Shown one piece after another: positions 10,884-23,454 of a stretch of 64,000 nucleotides of DNA. Origin of the DNA: Tomocerus qinae (taxonomy: Eukaryota > Arthropoda > Collembola > Entomobryomorpha > Tomoceridae); contig CM034547.1 of assembly GCA_020055645.1 (NCBI GenBank), positions 71,582,884 through 71,646,883 of the forward strand, in the 5' to 3' direction. The translations under genes and the position numbers were made by a program. Within the stretch, counting starts at the first letter, position 1; every line of letters starts with the position of its first letter. The notes under the pieces are model-generated. The model did not search any database, was not told the origin of the DNA, and saw only the letters and a program-made list of their open reading frames with translations.

Positions 10884-11090
10884 GGTATAAAGACGGCACG
10901 CCGTAAATTGATTTTATGTACGGCGGCATGCCGTAAATGCCGTAAACTATTTTTCAATTCCGCATGCCCTAAACGTCGTAAACTACTTTTCAGTGCCGCA
11001 TGCCGTAAACGCCGTGAACTACTTTTCACTTCCGCATGCCGTAAACTACTTTTCGATTTCGCATGCCGTAAATGCTGTAAACTACTTTAA
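10884..11090. repeat. GC-rich minisatellite of 'gcatgccgtaaa' units
   Basis: About five units of roughly 36-40 bp, each combining cgcatgccgtaaa(c)gccgtaaactacttttca. GCATGC is palindromic. Related single units occur at 11390, 32940-32985, 37625-37690 and 47930, so the word is dispersed. Open frames on both strands here (CRKCRKLLF-type repeats) are artefacts of the array. Confidence 0.7.
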
Positions 11091-12594
11091 CCCTAGAATG
11101 CCCGCATTGGTCCATCCATGGATTCTAGGTCTTCGTTCTATCCTAGCTTCGACATGATATGCCTTACAACCTCAAGGATTTTTGTATTTGTCAAAAAATG
11201 CGTTTCTTTCTTTGTGTAGAGAATTTCTTTAAAATCAGTTGATATTTAAGGCAAAATAAGAAACCTACAGCAAGCCGCAACAGAAGCTTGCCGGAGTAAA
11301 GGGGACCAGGTTAATTTAATCGAAAGTGAAATGCAATCAAAATATTTTAAATGAATATAAAGGGAATATTTTAAATAAGTATAACAGCCGCATGGCGTAA
11401 ATTTGAAAAACTTGAAAAAAGAGTCTAGAAAGTCTAGAAATAAGATAAATGAATCATTTAAATTGTGTTTCTAATAAAAATAAGTTGAAATGGGATATGG
11501 CCTGTGTGTTATGGCAATTATGGAATGTGGGGCCCAAAAATGTATGGAGGAGTGCCGACAATCGACGATGCGGGAAAAAGTGGATGTCAAGGTGGTAGGG
11601 AGCGCACGACCTCGCGGTGAAACGGGACGAGTCGATGGGTTGGAAACAATAAGTGGAGGTGGATGAAATACGAGACAAGTTATTACCTTCCAGGCAATTG
11701 AACTACTCGGTTAGATGAGACCAGGATGTACCCGGGTCTTTCTCCTGCCCTGCCTGCCACTCAATCCCTCTTTATATATAACACTAAACTACTCTTATAT
11801 CTAGCTATCTGTATCACTCTCTCATTATACGCATACAGAGGGTCCTCTCACATAGCTGGACCACTTGTTTAAGAGGGCATAGCTGGGCCACCCGAAAACA
11901 GTTGAGTGACTTATTTAAGGAGAGTGGCTGTGCAAACATTTAATAATTTATTGATGAAAAATGATATGTGATTAGGCAGATATGTGTCATCCACGTATCC
12001 AGAAAATTTGACCAAGGGGGGCATGCGAGAACATGTTTTATGATATCACAACTTACGTTTGTACTTATGTCGCATTAAATCCATGTCTACATATACAAAT
12101 CAAAATCAAATAAAATTTGTTTAACTGCCAAAGGTTCATACAGGATGAATTAATTGTGTCAGCAACAATTAACACTTAAGGCAACCCAATTCATAGACTA
12201 AGTATTCATAGCAGAAAAAGCATTTACCAATCTGAAGGCAAATTTGAATGCCTATACTGCCAAACTATTGCGCCACGAATTGGCGCCTGTTCTCAAACTC
12301 CAATCCACCAGAGGTGGTCATAATTTAGTCATTGTCATTGGCTGTCAACTAGCCAATAGTAATGATTAAATTATGAGAGATGGCATCAAATATAACAAAG
12401 ACTCAGGGCATATTAAGCTGTTTCAGGCTTAATCTTAGTATATGAACCCAATTAACTCCCTCAAACAAAGCAGAGCCGTCCCATATCTGAATCGGTAGTT
12501 AATTATATACACATATCTGTGATTTTATAGTAAAGTACACTTCTAAACCTAGTCATCATAATTATCCTATGTAAATTAGCGGAGTACATATTTT
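11091..12594. other. Mostly featureless; HLE-T 5' fragment at 11263-11313
   Basis: At 11263 a degenerate plus-strand HLE 5' end (aaacctacagcaagccgcaac, agcttgccgga) runs about 50 bp and stops at ggggaccagg. A MITE left end sits at 11992. The inverted pair tggtcataatttagtcattg and caatagtaatgattaaattatga (12313-12376) makes a small hairpin. I see no gene. Confidence 0.5.
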
Positions 12595-12595
12595 A

Positions 12596-13633
12596 AAACC
12601 TACGGCAAGCCGCAACAGAAGCTCGCCTGATCAAAGGGGGCCGTGTACCCATTTTTTGGTGGAACAATAATAGAAATACATTTATTTTGATTAGTAAATT
12701 GGTATTCGAATTAGTTCAATATTAATCTATTTTGATTTAAATAGATTAACATTGACTATTAAAATCAACAGAAAATCAAAATAGATTAGTATTGACTATT
12801 AAAATCAACAGAAAATCAAAATAGATTAATATTGACTATTAAAATCAACAGAAAATCAAAATAGATTAATATTGACTATGAAATTCAACAGAAAATCAAA
12901 ATAGATTAATATTGACTATTAAAATCAATATAAAATCAAAATAGATTAATATTGACTATTAAAATCAATATATATTCAAAATAGATTAATATTGACTATT
13001 AAAATCAACAGAAAATCAACATAGATTAACATTGACTGTGAAAATCAACAGAAAATCAAAATAGATTGACATTGACTATTAAAATAAACAAAAAATCAAA
13101 ATTGACTAATATTGAGTATCAAAATAAACAAAAAATCAAAAGAATATAAAAATCGGTTAATATTGACTATCATAATGAATAGCAATTCGAAAAATATAAA
13201 TTTGACTATCAATTTGCATATAAATGCGAAATAGATTTATTTCCGTCATATAATAGGTATTTTCCGGTTTTTTTTACTTTGTTATAAAATTATAAAATTG
13301 GTCGAAGTGGCATTTAATATTTTGTACTATCCCGTTAACAATCCATAGGAAGCACATTTGAACTTTTAATGTCCATTTAATGCCACATTTTCATTTTGAC
13401 TATCAAAATGAAGACAAAGTAAGCGCGCGGCATCTCAGCAACCTATGGATCAATGTGGCCCATTTTCAAAAGGCTTTGTCACAGGTCCATAGGTTTTTGT
13501 TGGTGTTTATGCTTGTTGTTTTTGCCAAGTTTAGTTGAAATCCATCAATGTCTTCAAAAGTTATCGTGTACACGGACGGACGGACGGACGGACAGACTGT
13601 GCGATTCTATAAGCTCGCTTTCTCAGGCGAGCT
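12596..13633 (+). mobile_element. HLE-D, apparently complete Helentron-like element
   Basis: Uninterrupted copy of about 1.04 kb. It has 5' AAACCTACGGCAAGCCGCAAC, the gctcgcctgat word, and a 40-bp array at about 12735-13130 (unit attgactattaaaatcaaca plus gaaaatcaaaatagattaat). The AT-rich core with T8 (ccggttttttttactttg) follows, then tgacaaagtaagcgcgcggc, (ggac)n at 13572-13595, and hairpin agctcgctttctcaggcgagct. It serves as an intact reference for the family and as the empty site for HLE-P in HLE-O. Confidence 0.9.
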
Positions 13634-13734
13634 AAAAATTATTACACATCAAAATTCCTGAGTATTAGTGAGACAGTGTGATTGTGTAGTAAGTTTAGCT
13701 CATTGAGTGTTTGGAAAAATGAAAATTCATTTTT

Positions 13735-16193
13735 AGCTCGCCTGAATAAGGCAGCTTATAGAATCGCACAGTCTGTCCGTCTGTCCGTACCCACGATAAC
13801 TTTCGAACGCAATTACGGATGTTGACTAAACTAAGCAGAAACAATGTCTATGGGCCACTGACGATCCCTATTGATTTTGGGGCTAATCGGTCCATTGGTT
13901 GCCGAGATACCGCGCGCTCACTTTGTCTTCATTTTGATAGTTAAAGTGAAAAATGGGCATTGAAAATTGTAATACCGTTTCCTATAGATTGTTAGAGGAT
14001 AGTATAAGCTATATCATGCCGCTTCTACTAAAACTGAAATTATATAGTAAAATAACAAAAACGGAAAATTACCTTTAAAAGTAAAATAACGAATATGTTT
14101 CAAGTTTGTCTTGATTTTAACAGTCAATATTAATATATTATCATTATGTATTGACTGTGATAGTCAATATTAATATATTTTCATTATGTATTGACTTTGA
14201 TAGTCAATATTAATATATTTTCATTATGTATTGACTTTGATAGTCAATATTAATAAATTTTCATTATGTATTGACTTTGATAGTCAATATTAATATATTT
14301 TCGTTATGTATTGACTTTGATAGTCAATATTAATAAATTTTCATTATGTATTGACTTTGATAGTCAATATTAATATATTTTCATTATGTATTGACTTTGT
14401 TAGTCAATATTAATATATATGTATTGACTTTGTTAGTCAATATTAATATATTTTCATTATGTATTGACTTTGTTAGTCAATATTAATATATTTTCATTAT
14501 GTATTGACTTTGTTAGTCAATATTAATATATTTTCATTATGTATTGACTTTGATAGTCGATATTAATATATTTTGATTTTGTATTGATTTCGATAGTCAA
14601 TATTAATCAATTTTGATTTTCTATTGATTTTCATTGTCAACATTAATCAATTTGGATTTTCTGTTGATTTTCATATTCAAAATTAATCAATTTTGATTTT
14701 TTGCTAATTTTCATATTCAAAATTAATCAATTTTGATTTTCTGTTGATTTTCATAGTCAACATTAATCAATTTTGATTTTCTTTTAATTTTCATAGTCAA
14801 CATTAATCAATTTTGATTTTCTTTTAATTTTCATAGTCAACATTAATCAATTTTGATTTTCTGTTGATTTTCATAGTCAACATTAATCAACTTTGGTTAT
14901 CTGTTGATTTTCATAGTCAACATTAATCAATTTTGATTTTTTGTTGATTAGCTCGCCTGAGGAAGCGAGCTTATAGAACCGCACAGTCCGTCCGTCCGTC
15001 CGTCCGTTCGCCAACACTTTAACTTTTGAACGCAACGACGGAAGTTAACCAAACTTGGCAAAAACAATGCCTACGGACCAGTGACGAACCCTATTCATTT
15101 TGATTCAAATCGGTCTATAGGTTGCTGAGATGCCGCGCGCTCACTTTGTCTTCATTTTGATAGTGAAAATGAAAAATTGGCATTAAATGGACATTAAAAG
15201 TTTAATTGTGTTTCCTAAGAATTGTTAGATAATAGTATATAATATTTAACTCCGCTTCGACCAAATTTAAGATTTTATAATAAAGTAACTATAACAGGAA
15301 AATAACTATTATAGGACGGAAATAAATCTATTTCGCATTTTTATGAAATTGATAGTAAAATTTATATTTTTCGAGTTACTTTTCATTATGATAGTTAATA
15401 TCAACCAATTTGGATTTTCTTTTGATTTTTATACTCAATATTAATCAATTTTTATTTTCTGTTGATTTTGATACTCATTGTTAATCAATTTTGATTTTCT
15501 GATGATTTTGATACTCAACATTAATCAGTTTGGTATTTCTGTTTATTTTGATACTTAATATTAATCAATTTGGGATTTCTGTTTATTTTGATACTCAATG
15601 TTAATCAATTTGGGATTTTTGTTTATTTTGGTACTCAATATTGATCTATTTTTGATTTTCTGCTGATTTTGATATTCAATATTGATCTATTTTTGATTTT
15701 CTGTTGAATTTCAGTAGCCAATATTAATCAATTTTGATTTTCTGTTAATTGTAATGTTCAATAATTATTAATTTTGATTTTCAGTTGATTTTGATAATCA
15801 ATATAAATCAAAATCGATTTTAATATTCTATTGATTTTAATACTCAATATGAACCAATTATTTATTTTTATCGTGAAATATGAATTATATTAATCTAATT
15901 TGGATTAGAGTTCACTTTAATAATCAAAATCAATTTATTTCCTCTATTGATATACCAAAAATGTGCACACGTCCCCGTCCCCTTTACTCTTTAATATCTA
16001 TAAATCTTTAATATGTCATAGCTACATATATAAAGACTCAATTCTGAAAGTTTGATCAAAATCCGTACGCTCGGTTTTGTGCTACGTGCGAGTACTTTTC
16101 GTCTACCAAAATGTACACCTTTTATCACCTTTAATAATAATTTAATTTAACCTTTAATCAGGCGAGCTTCTGTTACGGCTTGCTGTAGGTTTT
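13735..16193 (-). mobile_element. HLE-E, subfamily II, split by HLE-F
   Basis: On the minus strand the 3' hairpin is at 13735 and the 5' end at about 16193 (gcgagcttctgttacggctt then gctgtaggttt). The array differs from HLE-D: its 40-bp unit is tagtcaatattaatatattt plus tcattatgtattgactttga. The 5' quarter (15990-16193) carries acatatataaagactcaatt and cggttttgtgctacgtgcg, exactly as in HLE-L at 29130-29220. HLE-L therefore shows what HLE-E looked like before insertion. Confidence 0.85.
14950..15989 (-). mobile_element. HLE-F, inserted in HLE-E, 5' tip missing
   Basis: 3' hairpin agctcgcctgaggaagcgagct at 14950, then (gtcc)n at 14986-15006, the core, and an array of mixed 40-bp units (about 15380-15850). 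It ends at gtcccctttactc without the terminal aggcgagcttctgttacgg block. Relative to HLE-L, about 30 bp of HLE-E is also missing at this junction, so one deletion removed the junction after insertion. Confidence 0.8.
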
Positions 16194-16435
16194 TATAACT
16201 TTCGGTATACAATAAAATAAATAGGATTAATTTGATTAATTAAGGGCTAAGTGGAAACAATTCATAGAAAATAAGGTTTTAAATCTTATATTTTAGGAAG
16301 TCTGATGTATCTGTACTAAGCTCAAATCAATCGCAAAAATTTACTATTGTTACCATTAAATGCATTTTACCATTAAGTGCATTTTTACCACTGTGAAGGT
16401 AAAAAAGCCTAAAAAGTGGTAAATTTTGTACACTG
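16194..16435 (-). mobile_element. hAT-like MITE fragment, 'taccac' family
   Basis: Ends with aaattttgtacactg at 16435 and carries the accattaagtgcatttttacc words, as at 1780-1892. The distal half is absent; it abuts HLE-E on the left and HLE-G on the right. Confidence 0.6.
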
Positions 16436-16563
16436 TGTTTAAACCTACAGCAAGCCGTAACAGAAGCTCGCCTGAGTAAAGGGGGCCGTGTGCAGGTTGT
16501 TGATAGGGGTTAGGTTAGGTTGGGTAATGCTAGTTAAAATAGATTTATTTTGAGTACTAAAAT

Positions 16564-17573
16564 AAACCTACGGCAAGCCGTAACAGAAGCTCGCCTGATC
16601 AAAGGGGACCGTGTACACATTTTTTGGTGGAACAATAATAAAAATACATTTATTTTGATTAGTAAATTGTTATTCAAATTAGTTCAATATTAATCTATTT
16701 TGATTTAAACAGATTAATATTGACTATTAAAATCAACAGAAAATCAAAATAGATTAATATTGACTATTAAAATCAACAGAAAATCAAAATAGATTAATGT
16801 TGACTATTAAAATCATCAGAAAATCAAAATAGGTTAATATTGACTATTAAAATCAACAAAAAATCAAAGTAGATTAATATTGACTATTAAAATCAACAGA
16901 AAATCAAAATAGATTAATATTGACTATTAAAATCAACAGAAAATCAAAATAGATTAATATTGACTATTAAAATCAACAGAAAATCAAAATAGATTGATAT
17001 TGACTATTAAAATAAACAAAAAATCAAAACTGTCTAATATTGAGTATCAAAATAGACAAAAAATCAATGTTGATTAATATTGAGTATCAAAATCAAAAGA
17101 AAATCAAAATCGGTTAATATATACTATCATAATGAAAAGCAATTCGAAAAATGTAAATTTGACTATCAATTTGCATATAAATGCGAAATAGATTTATTTC
17201 CGTCCTATAATAGGTACTTTCCGGTTTTATTTACTTTATTATTAAATCTTAAATTTGGTCGAAGCGGCATTTAATATTTTGTACTATCCCGCTAACAATC
17301 CGTTGGAAGCACAATTGAACTTCTTATGTCCCTTTAATGCCATATTTTCTTTTTGACTATCAAAATGAAGACAAAGTGAGCGCGCGGCATCTCAGCAACC
17401 TATGGATCAATGTGGTTCATTTTCAATAGGCTTTGTCACAGGTCCGTAGGCAATGTTTTTGCCAAGTTTAGTTGAAATCCATCAATGTCTTCAAAAGTTA
17501 TCGGATAAACGGACGCACGGACGGACGGACGGACGGACTGTGCGATTCTATAAGCTGCCTTTTCAGGCAAGCT
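16564..17573 (+). mobile_element. HLE-H, young copy nested in HLE-G
   Basis: 5' aaacctacggcaagccgtaac at 16564; array of about ten highly similar 40-bp units (16695-17110); core; (ggac)n at 17518-17538; end ttttcaggcaagct, where one G of the hairpin has changed. Very close to HLE-D and HLE-O. Confidence 0.9.
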
Positions 17574-18315
17574 AAAAATTAATTCAAATTAGATCAATAT
17601 TGATCATAATTGACTATCAAAATTAAAATTTTTTAAAAGAAGTTAGATTTCACTATCAAAATAAACAAAAATAAAATGCACATTAATATATTACCAACGA
17701 CAGTGAACAATAATGAAAAAACAATGAAAACAAACAAAAATTTAGAAGTAGTGTATTAACTATTGAAATCAACAGAAAACCAAAATAGATTAATGTTGAC
17801 TTTCGAAATAAATAAAAAATCAAAATATAATAATATTGACTATCATAACCAATGGAAAATCAAAATAGATTAATGTTGACTACCAAAATCAACAGACTAT
17901 CAAAATAGACTAATGTTGAATATCAAAAGCAATAGAAAATCAAAACTGATTAATAATTTGTATCAAAATCAACAGAAAATCCAAATTCATTTTTATTAAG
18001 TATCAAAGACAAAAGAAAATCTAAATCGGTTAATATTGACCATCAAAATAAAAAGGAATTTGAAAAATGTAAATTTTGCTATCAATTTGGATATAAATGG
18101 GAAATAGATTTATTTCCGTCCAATAATAGCTATTTTTCCGGTTTTATTTACTTTATTATAAAATCTAAACTTGGTCGAAACGGAGTTAAATATTTTATAC
18201 TATAAGGCTAACAATTTATAGGAAACGCAATAGAAATTTTTATGGCTCATTTTCTGCTTTGACTATCAAAATGAAAAGAAAGTGAGCGCGCGGTATCTCA
18301 GCAACCTTAACACTA

Positions 18316-18340
18316 CCTAACCTAACCTAACCTAACCTAA
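18316..18340. repeat. Interstitial (CCTAA)5 telomere-type run
   Basis: Five perfect CCTAA units (TTAGG on the other strand) inside HLE-G. Another four units stand at 36807-36826. TTAGG is the telomere motif of many arthropods, which is the clearest taxonomic hint in the window. Confidence 0.8.
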
Positions 18341-18489
18341 CCAAAATCAATAGGGTTAGCCAAACAATGCCCATAGGCATTGTTTATGCCTAATTTGGTC
18401 AACTTCGGTCAATGTGTTCGAAAGTTGTTCGGATGGACAAACGTACGGACAGGCTGTGTGGTTCTAAGCTCGCTTCCTCAGGCGAGCTC

Positions 18490-19450
18490 GCTTCCTCACA
18501 CTTATTGGTAAAAATGGTTTAGCGTTTGATTATTCTTATTAGTACAGATACACAAGATTTAATAAAATATAAGGTTTTAAACTTTATTTTCTATGAAACA
18601 TTTCCATTAGCCCCTGAATTAATCATCAAATTAATCCTATTTACTTGATAGTTCACCGAAAGTTATAAAAAATATTGCTAAAACCAAGGTTACATTTGGT
18701 GCCAATTTAAAATTGGTAATATTGGTATGAATGTAGCCAACCTGCGGCATTCCAACTTCATTTGATTTTTTTGAAACGCATTCGATTTATGACGTCACAC
18801 GGCGACATTTCCTATACATTTCCATGTGGCAGAAACATAATTTTGACAAAATTTTTTAAATTTTTTGACATGCACTTCACCATGGTGATGCCCATAGATT
18901 AAACTTTCACAAGCAAGAAAAAACTATGTTTTTTCTTACTTAAGATGTACAGAAACCATATACTAAAAGGGCTCCAGTGGGTTGTGGTTTCGTAAACATG
19001 CGGAGAAGGCCTAAGCTGCTCCCTCCGTGCAAATATACATACGGGTGATGCCCCATGCAAATATACAGGAAAGTCGCCGTGTGACGTCATAAATCGGTTT
19101 ACATACACAAAAATTCAGAAGTGCCTGGGAATTCCAAATCTATTTTGCTTCTACTAGCCTTGGAATGTTGCAATATAAATTGCAATTAATTTTTCAATCG
19201 GCAAATAATGCCAAATAATTAATTAATGCCCACATTGGTCCTCTGATTGTTGAAAACTTATCAATTTGTAACAGCTAAGGATATTTCATACTTTGGCACC
19301 GAATTTTATTCAAAATCTAAACACCAAATTTAAATGAAACTATTTTTACCATTTTTTACTATTTTTACCACTTACTACTTACACTACCTTTTAGGTGGTG
19401 GTATTTAACGTTAAGTACCATTTAAAACCACGTGGTTTTGTTATTTTTAG
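18490..19450 (+). mobile_element. hAT-like MITE, 'taccac' family, with a nested foldback
   Basis: Parallels the 22894-23454 copy: ttagtacagatacac, attaatcctatttacttgat, ccaaggttacatttgg, then after an insertion ggcaccgaattttattcaaa and taccactta words. The terminal GTACACTG is not preserved on either side. The insert is the foldback at about 18755-19150. Confidence 0.6.
18755..19150. mobile_element. Foldback element with CRE-like palindromes
   Basis: Inverted pair atttatgacgtcacacggcg (18784) and cgccgtgtgacgtcataaat (19075). Similarity extends outward over tttttgaaac/gtttacatacacaaaaat and inward over catttcctatacatttcc/aatatacaggaaagt. Each arm contains TGACGTCA. Interior (18830-19040) has no persuasive ORF. 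Exact ends and target duplication are not clear. Confidence 0.55.
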
Positions 19451-20408
19451 AAAAAAATTCCCCTTTCGTGGATTTGTAATGTAATGTTTATTCACTGAAT
19501 GGTTACAGGTATAGCCTTGCAGCCAAAATAGTATCCGAGAAGTACATTTTAGTCAGGTTAACAGCAGGTTAAAGTCTTAAGGATAAATTATTTAATTTAT
19601 CTTAATTCCTAAATGCTATAATATTATTGCTATAAGTAATTTTATGTTCGTCATACATTCTATTTATGCCACTTACAATTAGTGGGATCGTGGAATTTTG
19701 GTAACGTTTCTAAACTTCAGTACTAAAAGGTTGTAATAAATACATTTTACTGTGTCTAGTTTCTCTAACTTGATTTTCATACTGAGGTGGTAGCAATTGG
19801 CGAAACCTTTCTGAATTTCGGAGGGGGGAGAACTTCAGCCCGTAAAGCCCCCCCTCTCAATACATCTTTGCGAATTTTGTCTTTCTACGACCAGTATTCT
19901 CGGAGGAGTTACAAGTTTTCCAAAATATTCTGTATTGCCATAGAGTAGTTACTCTATGAATTTTTAAATCATAACCATTGCTTCTTCCCCGTCACCTTTA
20001 CTTGACCTTTACTATATTGAATTTCGATTGAGACCTGAACATTAAGAACTTTTTGAACAAGGAAGCGGTATTTGATTTTAGGAAGGCTACTACGTCATAC
20101 CAAAAATATAATTCAAAGGTTGTCCTGAAGGAAAATGTTTTCTCCATATCGGGATAAAGTGACTGTGTGGCAGGTGCATGTGGAGAGAGAGTAAGTGCAA
20201 GTTCCGAAGGTGTCTGGTGCATTGCAGAGTTAGGTCGGATGGAGTGCGGCGTTTTCTATGCTAGACTCCGTGGTAGTTTAAGCGCTCGTGAACGGGACAA
20301 ATTCCACCAACACGTAGAACAATCAGACCTATTCTGGTTATAGATCGTTGGCGCAGTTTTTCAATTATTTTTTATCAATAACAGGAAATTGTGATTAACC
20401 TCAATTTT
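19451..20408. other. No gene seen
   Basis: Mixed AT-rich sequence; open frames are short and show no domain. Confidence 0.4.
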
Positions 20409-20630
20409 AACTCGCCTGAGGAAGCGAGCTTAGAGAACCGCACAGTCTGTCCGTCCGTACCCACGATAACTTTCGAACGCAATGACGGAAGTTGACCAAA
20501 CTTGGCATAAACAATGCCTATGAACCACTGACGATTCCTATTGATTTTGGCATAAATCGGTCGATAGGTTGCTGAGATACAGAGGGCATTGAAAATTGCA
20601 ATAGCGTTTCCTATAAATTCTAATAAATTT
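20409..20630 (-). mobile_element. HLE-I, 3' fragment
   Basis: Minus-strand 3' end: ctcgcctgaggaagcgagct hairpin, cagtctgtccgtccgt tract, acccacgataactttcgaac, and ggttgctgagatac. It breaks off after gcgtttcctataaattc. The array and 5' end are missing. Confidence 0.75.
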
Positions 20631-20639
20631 TCACCTACT

Positions 20640-20836
20640 GGATAGCAACAACGGGTGGTGCTTTGATCTAGGAATCGAATTAACTGCTACTACACAATAT
20701 GTGCGAAACTCCACATATTTCCCTGAGATATACCCGCATCTATATTATTATACTCCCACACCTCTCCGTATTATATAATTTACATTAAAAGTACACTTAA
20801 AAATAAGTAAAATGGCCAGCAAACCGCTGTCATATT
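20640..20836 (-). repeat. Dispersed repeat R3, copy 1
   Basis: The sequence gcgaaactccacatatttcc, ctgagatatacccgcatcta and ggccagcaaaccgctgtcat is the reverse complement of 40405-40490. It separates HLE-I from HLE-J. No ends or coding seen. Confidence 0.5.
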
Positions 20837-21695
20837 GACTAGTAACGAACCCTATTCATTTTGGTAAAAATCGGTCCATAGGTTGCTGAAATACCGTGAG
20901 CTTATTTTATCTTCATTTTGATAGTCAAAATGAAAAGGTGACATTAAATGGACATTAAAAAGTTCGATTGTGTTTCCTATAAATTGTTAGCTAGGTAGTA
21001 TAAAATATTTCACTCCTCTTCCACCAAAGATTTTATAAGAATGCCGAAAAATATCTATTAGAGGAAGAAATAGATCTATTTTGGATTTTTATTCAAATTT
21101 ATATTCAAATTTACAAATTCCTTTTTCCTTTTAATTTTGATAGCCCAATAGCAATCGATTTTGATTTTCTGTTGATTTTTATGTTGAACATTAATCTATT
21201 TTAAATTTCTGTTGCTTTTGATAATAAGCATTAATCTATTTTGATTTTCTGAGGATTTTGATACTCAACATTAATCTATTTTGATTTTCTGAGGATTTTG
21301 ATAGTCAACATTAATCTATTTTGGTTTTCTGAGGATTTTGATAGTCAACATTAATCTATTTGATTTTCTGAGGATTTTGATAGCCAATATTAATCTATAT
21401 TGATTTTCTGTTGATTTTCATAGTCGGCATTAATTTATATTGCTTTTCTGTTGATTTTCATAGTCGACATATTATTAATATTAATCTATTTTTCTTTTCT
21501 GTGTATTTTCATAATCAGCATTAATCTAATTTGGCATTTTGAACAATGATCATCTAATTTGAATTACTGTTCACTAATCAAAATAAAAATCTTTTAAGTA
21601 ATCAAAATATATCTACTTCTACCATTATTCTACCAAAAATGTTCACATGGTCCCCTTTACTCAAGCGAGCTTCTGTTACGGCTTGCTGAAGGTTT
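20837..21695 (-). mobile_element. HLE-J, lacking the 3' hairpin
   Basis: Minus-strand copy with intact 5' end at 21695 (ttctgttacggcttgctgaa, ggtccccttt). It has an array of units containing gattttctgaggattttgat, then the core, and stops at gtaacgaaccctattcattt. The microsatellite and hairpin are gone. Confidence 0.75.
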
Positions 21696-22567
21696 TTATG
21701 GCGGATGTCTACTCAGGCGAAGTTAGTCCTTTTCTATTATTGATCCAAAAATTCGAGTATGGAGACGTATGTATGTAGAGTGTGCCAAAGATTTTCTTTG
21801 CGAACTTGATTTCATCTAATTAAGATTGAGAAGATGGTTCTGCTTAGATCTGCAATTGGATCATCAGTGTGATTTTTTTGGTAAAGTATCAATTTCAGTG
21901 TTTGTAGCATTAGTTGATATTTGAGATGTGTCAATAGAAGTGTCCAATTTTTTTGCCAAAAAACTCAGCACACACCCCTGTGCGCACGACATCCGTAACA
22001 TAGCATAGCATAGCCAGCCTTTGTATTCTTATTCTTCCGTAGTAGTATTTCAAATGATAATAAAACTTCACTTTTTCCATCGATAACCGTTCTGCGTTAC
22101 CCTTACATTACCCTATTTGGGATGCCTTAAGAAGTTACGATTGTTGGAAATAACATGGCAATTTTATATACAGGATGAAGATAAGTGGAGTTTTATTTTA
22201 AATCCTTTAAAGCTGGCTGTTTGTATAGGTACATTGGTCATGTTCATTGTTGTCATTAAGTTTTTAAAATAAAATTGAAAAAGAATTGCCGCTCTGAAGA
22301 CTAATACACGTTTTATTAATGTTGGTGCACCAACAGCCTATTCTGTTAGTAGAAATTTTAAGATATAACATTATGCTCTACGTAAAGAAGGGGATTGTAT
22401 AGATTATGGATATGAAAACTGCAGGATGCTAAAGGATAGTCAACATTGATAATTCGGAAATAATTTATATCAGATCAGCGAAGGAGACATTTGAAACGAG
22501 TCCATTACTCTTCGTTTACATAGCAATGAAAGCCTCACATGGGAATTGCATCTGTAAACGGAAACTC
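21696..22567. other. No gene seen
   Basis: AT-rich sequence without long frames or recognised repeat ends. Confidence 0.4.
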
Positions 22568-22866
22568 TTGTCTAGAGTCTATACCCAATTGCCTCAGCAA
22601 GTGGGTCTAGTATCGTTGGCTCTACCATCTACGGAATCCGTGGCAAACAGAGGTGATGGCCGACAATGAGGCGAGGTGAAAGGTGTGGAGGCGGCCAGAA
22701 TATCCATGGTTATATCAGTTTTGGCCACCTCCCCTCATTTCCACCTTGTCTCATTGTCGGCCATCACCTCTGTTTGCGACGGAATCCGTGGCAAACAGAA
22801 TGCATTTGGTAGAGCCAACGATACTAGACCCATTTGCTGAGGCAATTGGGTATAGACTCTAGACAA
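22568..22866. mobile_element. Mutator-like MITE, 299 bp foldback
   Basis: Arms start TTGTCTAGAGTCTATACCC and continue through ggtctagtatcgttggctct and cggaatccgtggcaaacag. The loop is around 22690-22735. Flanks CGGAAACTC (22559-22567) and CAGAAACTC (22867-22875) match at 8 of 9 positions, pointing to the 9-bp duplication of Mutator-like elements. A miniature relative lies at 33397-33456. Confidence 0.75.
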
Positions 22867-22893
22867 CAGAAACTCAGGCACAAATATTACCAT

Positions 22894-23454
22894 CAGTATA
22901 CAAAATTTACCAATTTTTTGGCTTTTTTTACCATCACAGTGGTAAAAATGCATTTAATGGTAAAAATGGCAAATTTTAGTGATTGATTAGACAGATTAGT
23001 ACAGATACACTAGACTTCCTAAAATATGTTTTAAAACTTTATTTTCTATGAAATATTTCAATGAACCCCTTAATAAATCAAATTAATCCTATTTATTTGA
23101 TTGTACACCGAAGGTTATAAAAAATGTTACTAAAACCAAGGTTGCATTTGGTTTCGCCCATTTAAAATTGATTTGAATGGATGGTTGTTAGCGCCTCCAT
23201 TGGTTGAATCCAACTCTGATTGATAAACACTTATTTAATTTGTGACAACTATCATCAGCTGCTAAGCTATTTCATACTGTGGCACCGAATTTTATTCAAA
23301 ATTTAAACACGAATTTTAAATGAAACTATTTTTTACCATTTTTACCATTTATACCACTTACCACTCCTTTTTAGATAGTGCAGTGGTATTTAACGTTAAA
23401 TACCATTAAAAACCACTTACCACTGGTAAGTGGTAAATGGTATTTTGTACACTG
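22894..23454 (+). mobile_element. hAT-like MITE, 'taccac' family, best copy
   Basis: Starts CAGTATACAAAATTTACCA at 22894 and ends tggtattttgtacactg at 23454, giving CAGTGTACAAAA-type inverted ends. Flanking octamers ATTACCAT and ATTCACAT agree at 6 of 8 positions. Internal taccactt/aagtggta words form short hairpins. Other copies lie at 1370, 16194 and 18490. Non-coding. Confidence 0.65.

Larger units (their letters stand above)
16441..18488 (+). mobile_element. HLE-G, split by HLE-H, with CCTAA repeats
   Basis: The 5' end is at 16441. About 120 bp later HLE-H interrupts, and HLE-G resumes at ttaattcaaattagatcaat. A weakly ordered array and the core follow, with agtgagcgcgcggtatctca, then an expansion (CCTAA)5 at 18316-18340 where other copies read 'cctatggaccgattta'. 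It ends with a hairpin at 18488 followed by a partial repeat of the hairpin (cgcttcctca). Older and more diverged than HLE-H. Confidence 0.8.

Noticed and set aside
18316-18340. Chromosome end
   Set aside because: Only five repeat units, internal to a transposon, with ordinary sequence on both sides.
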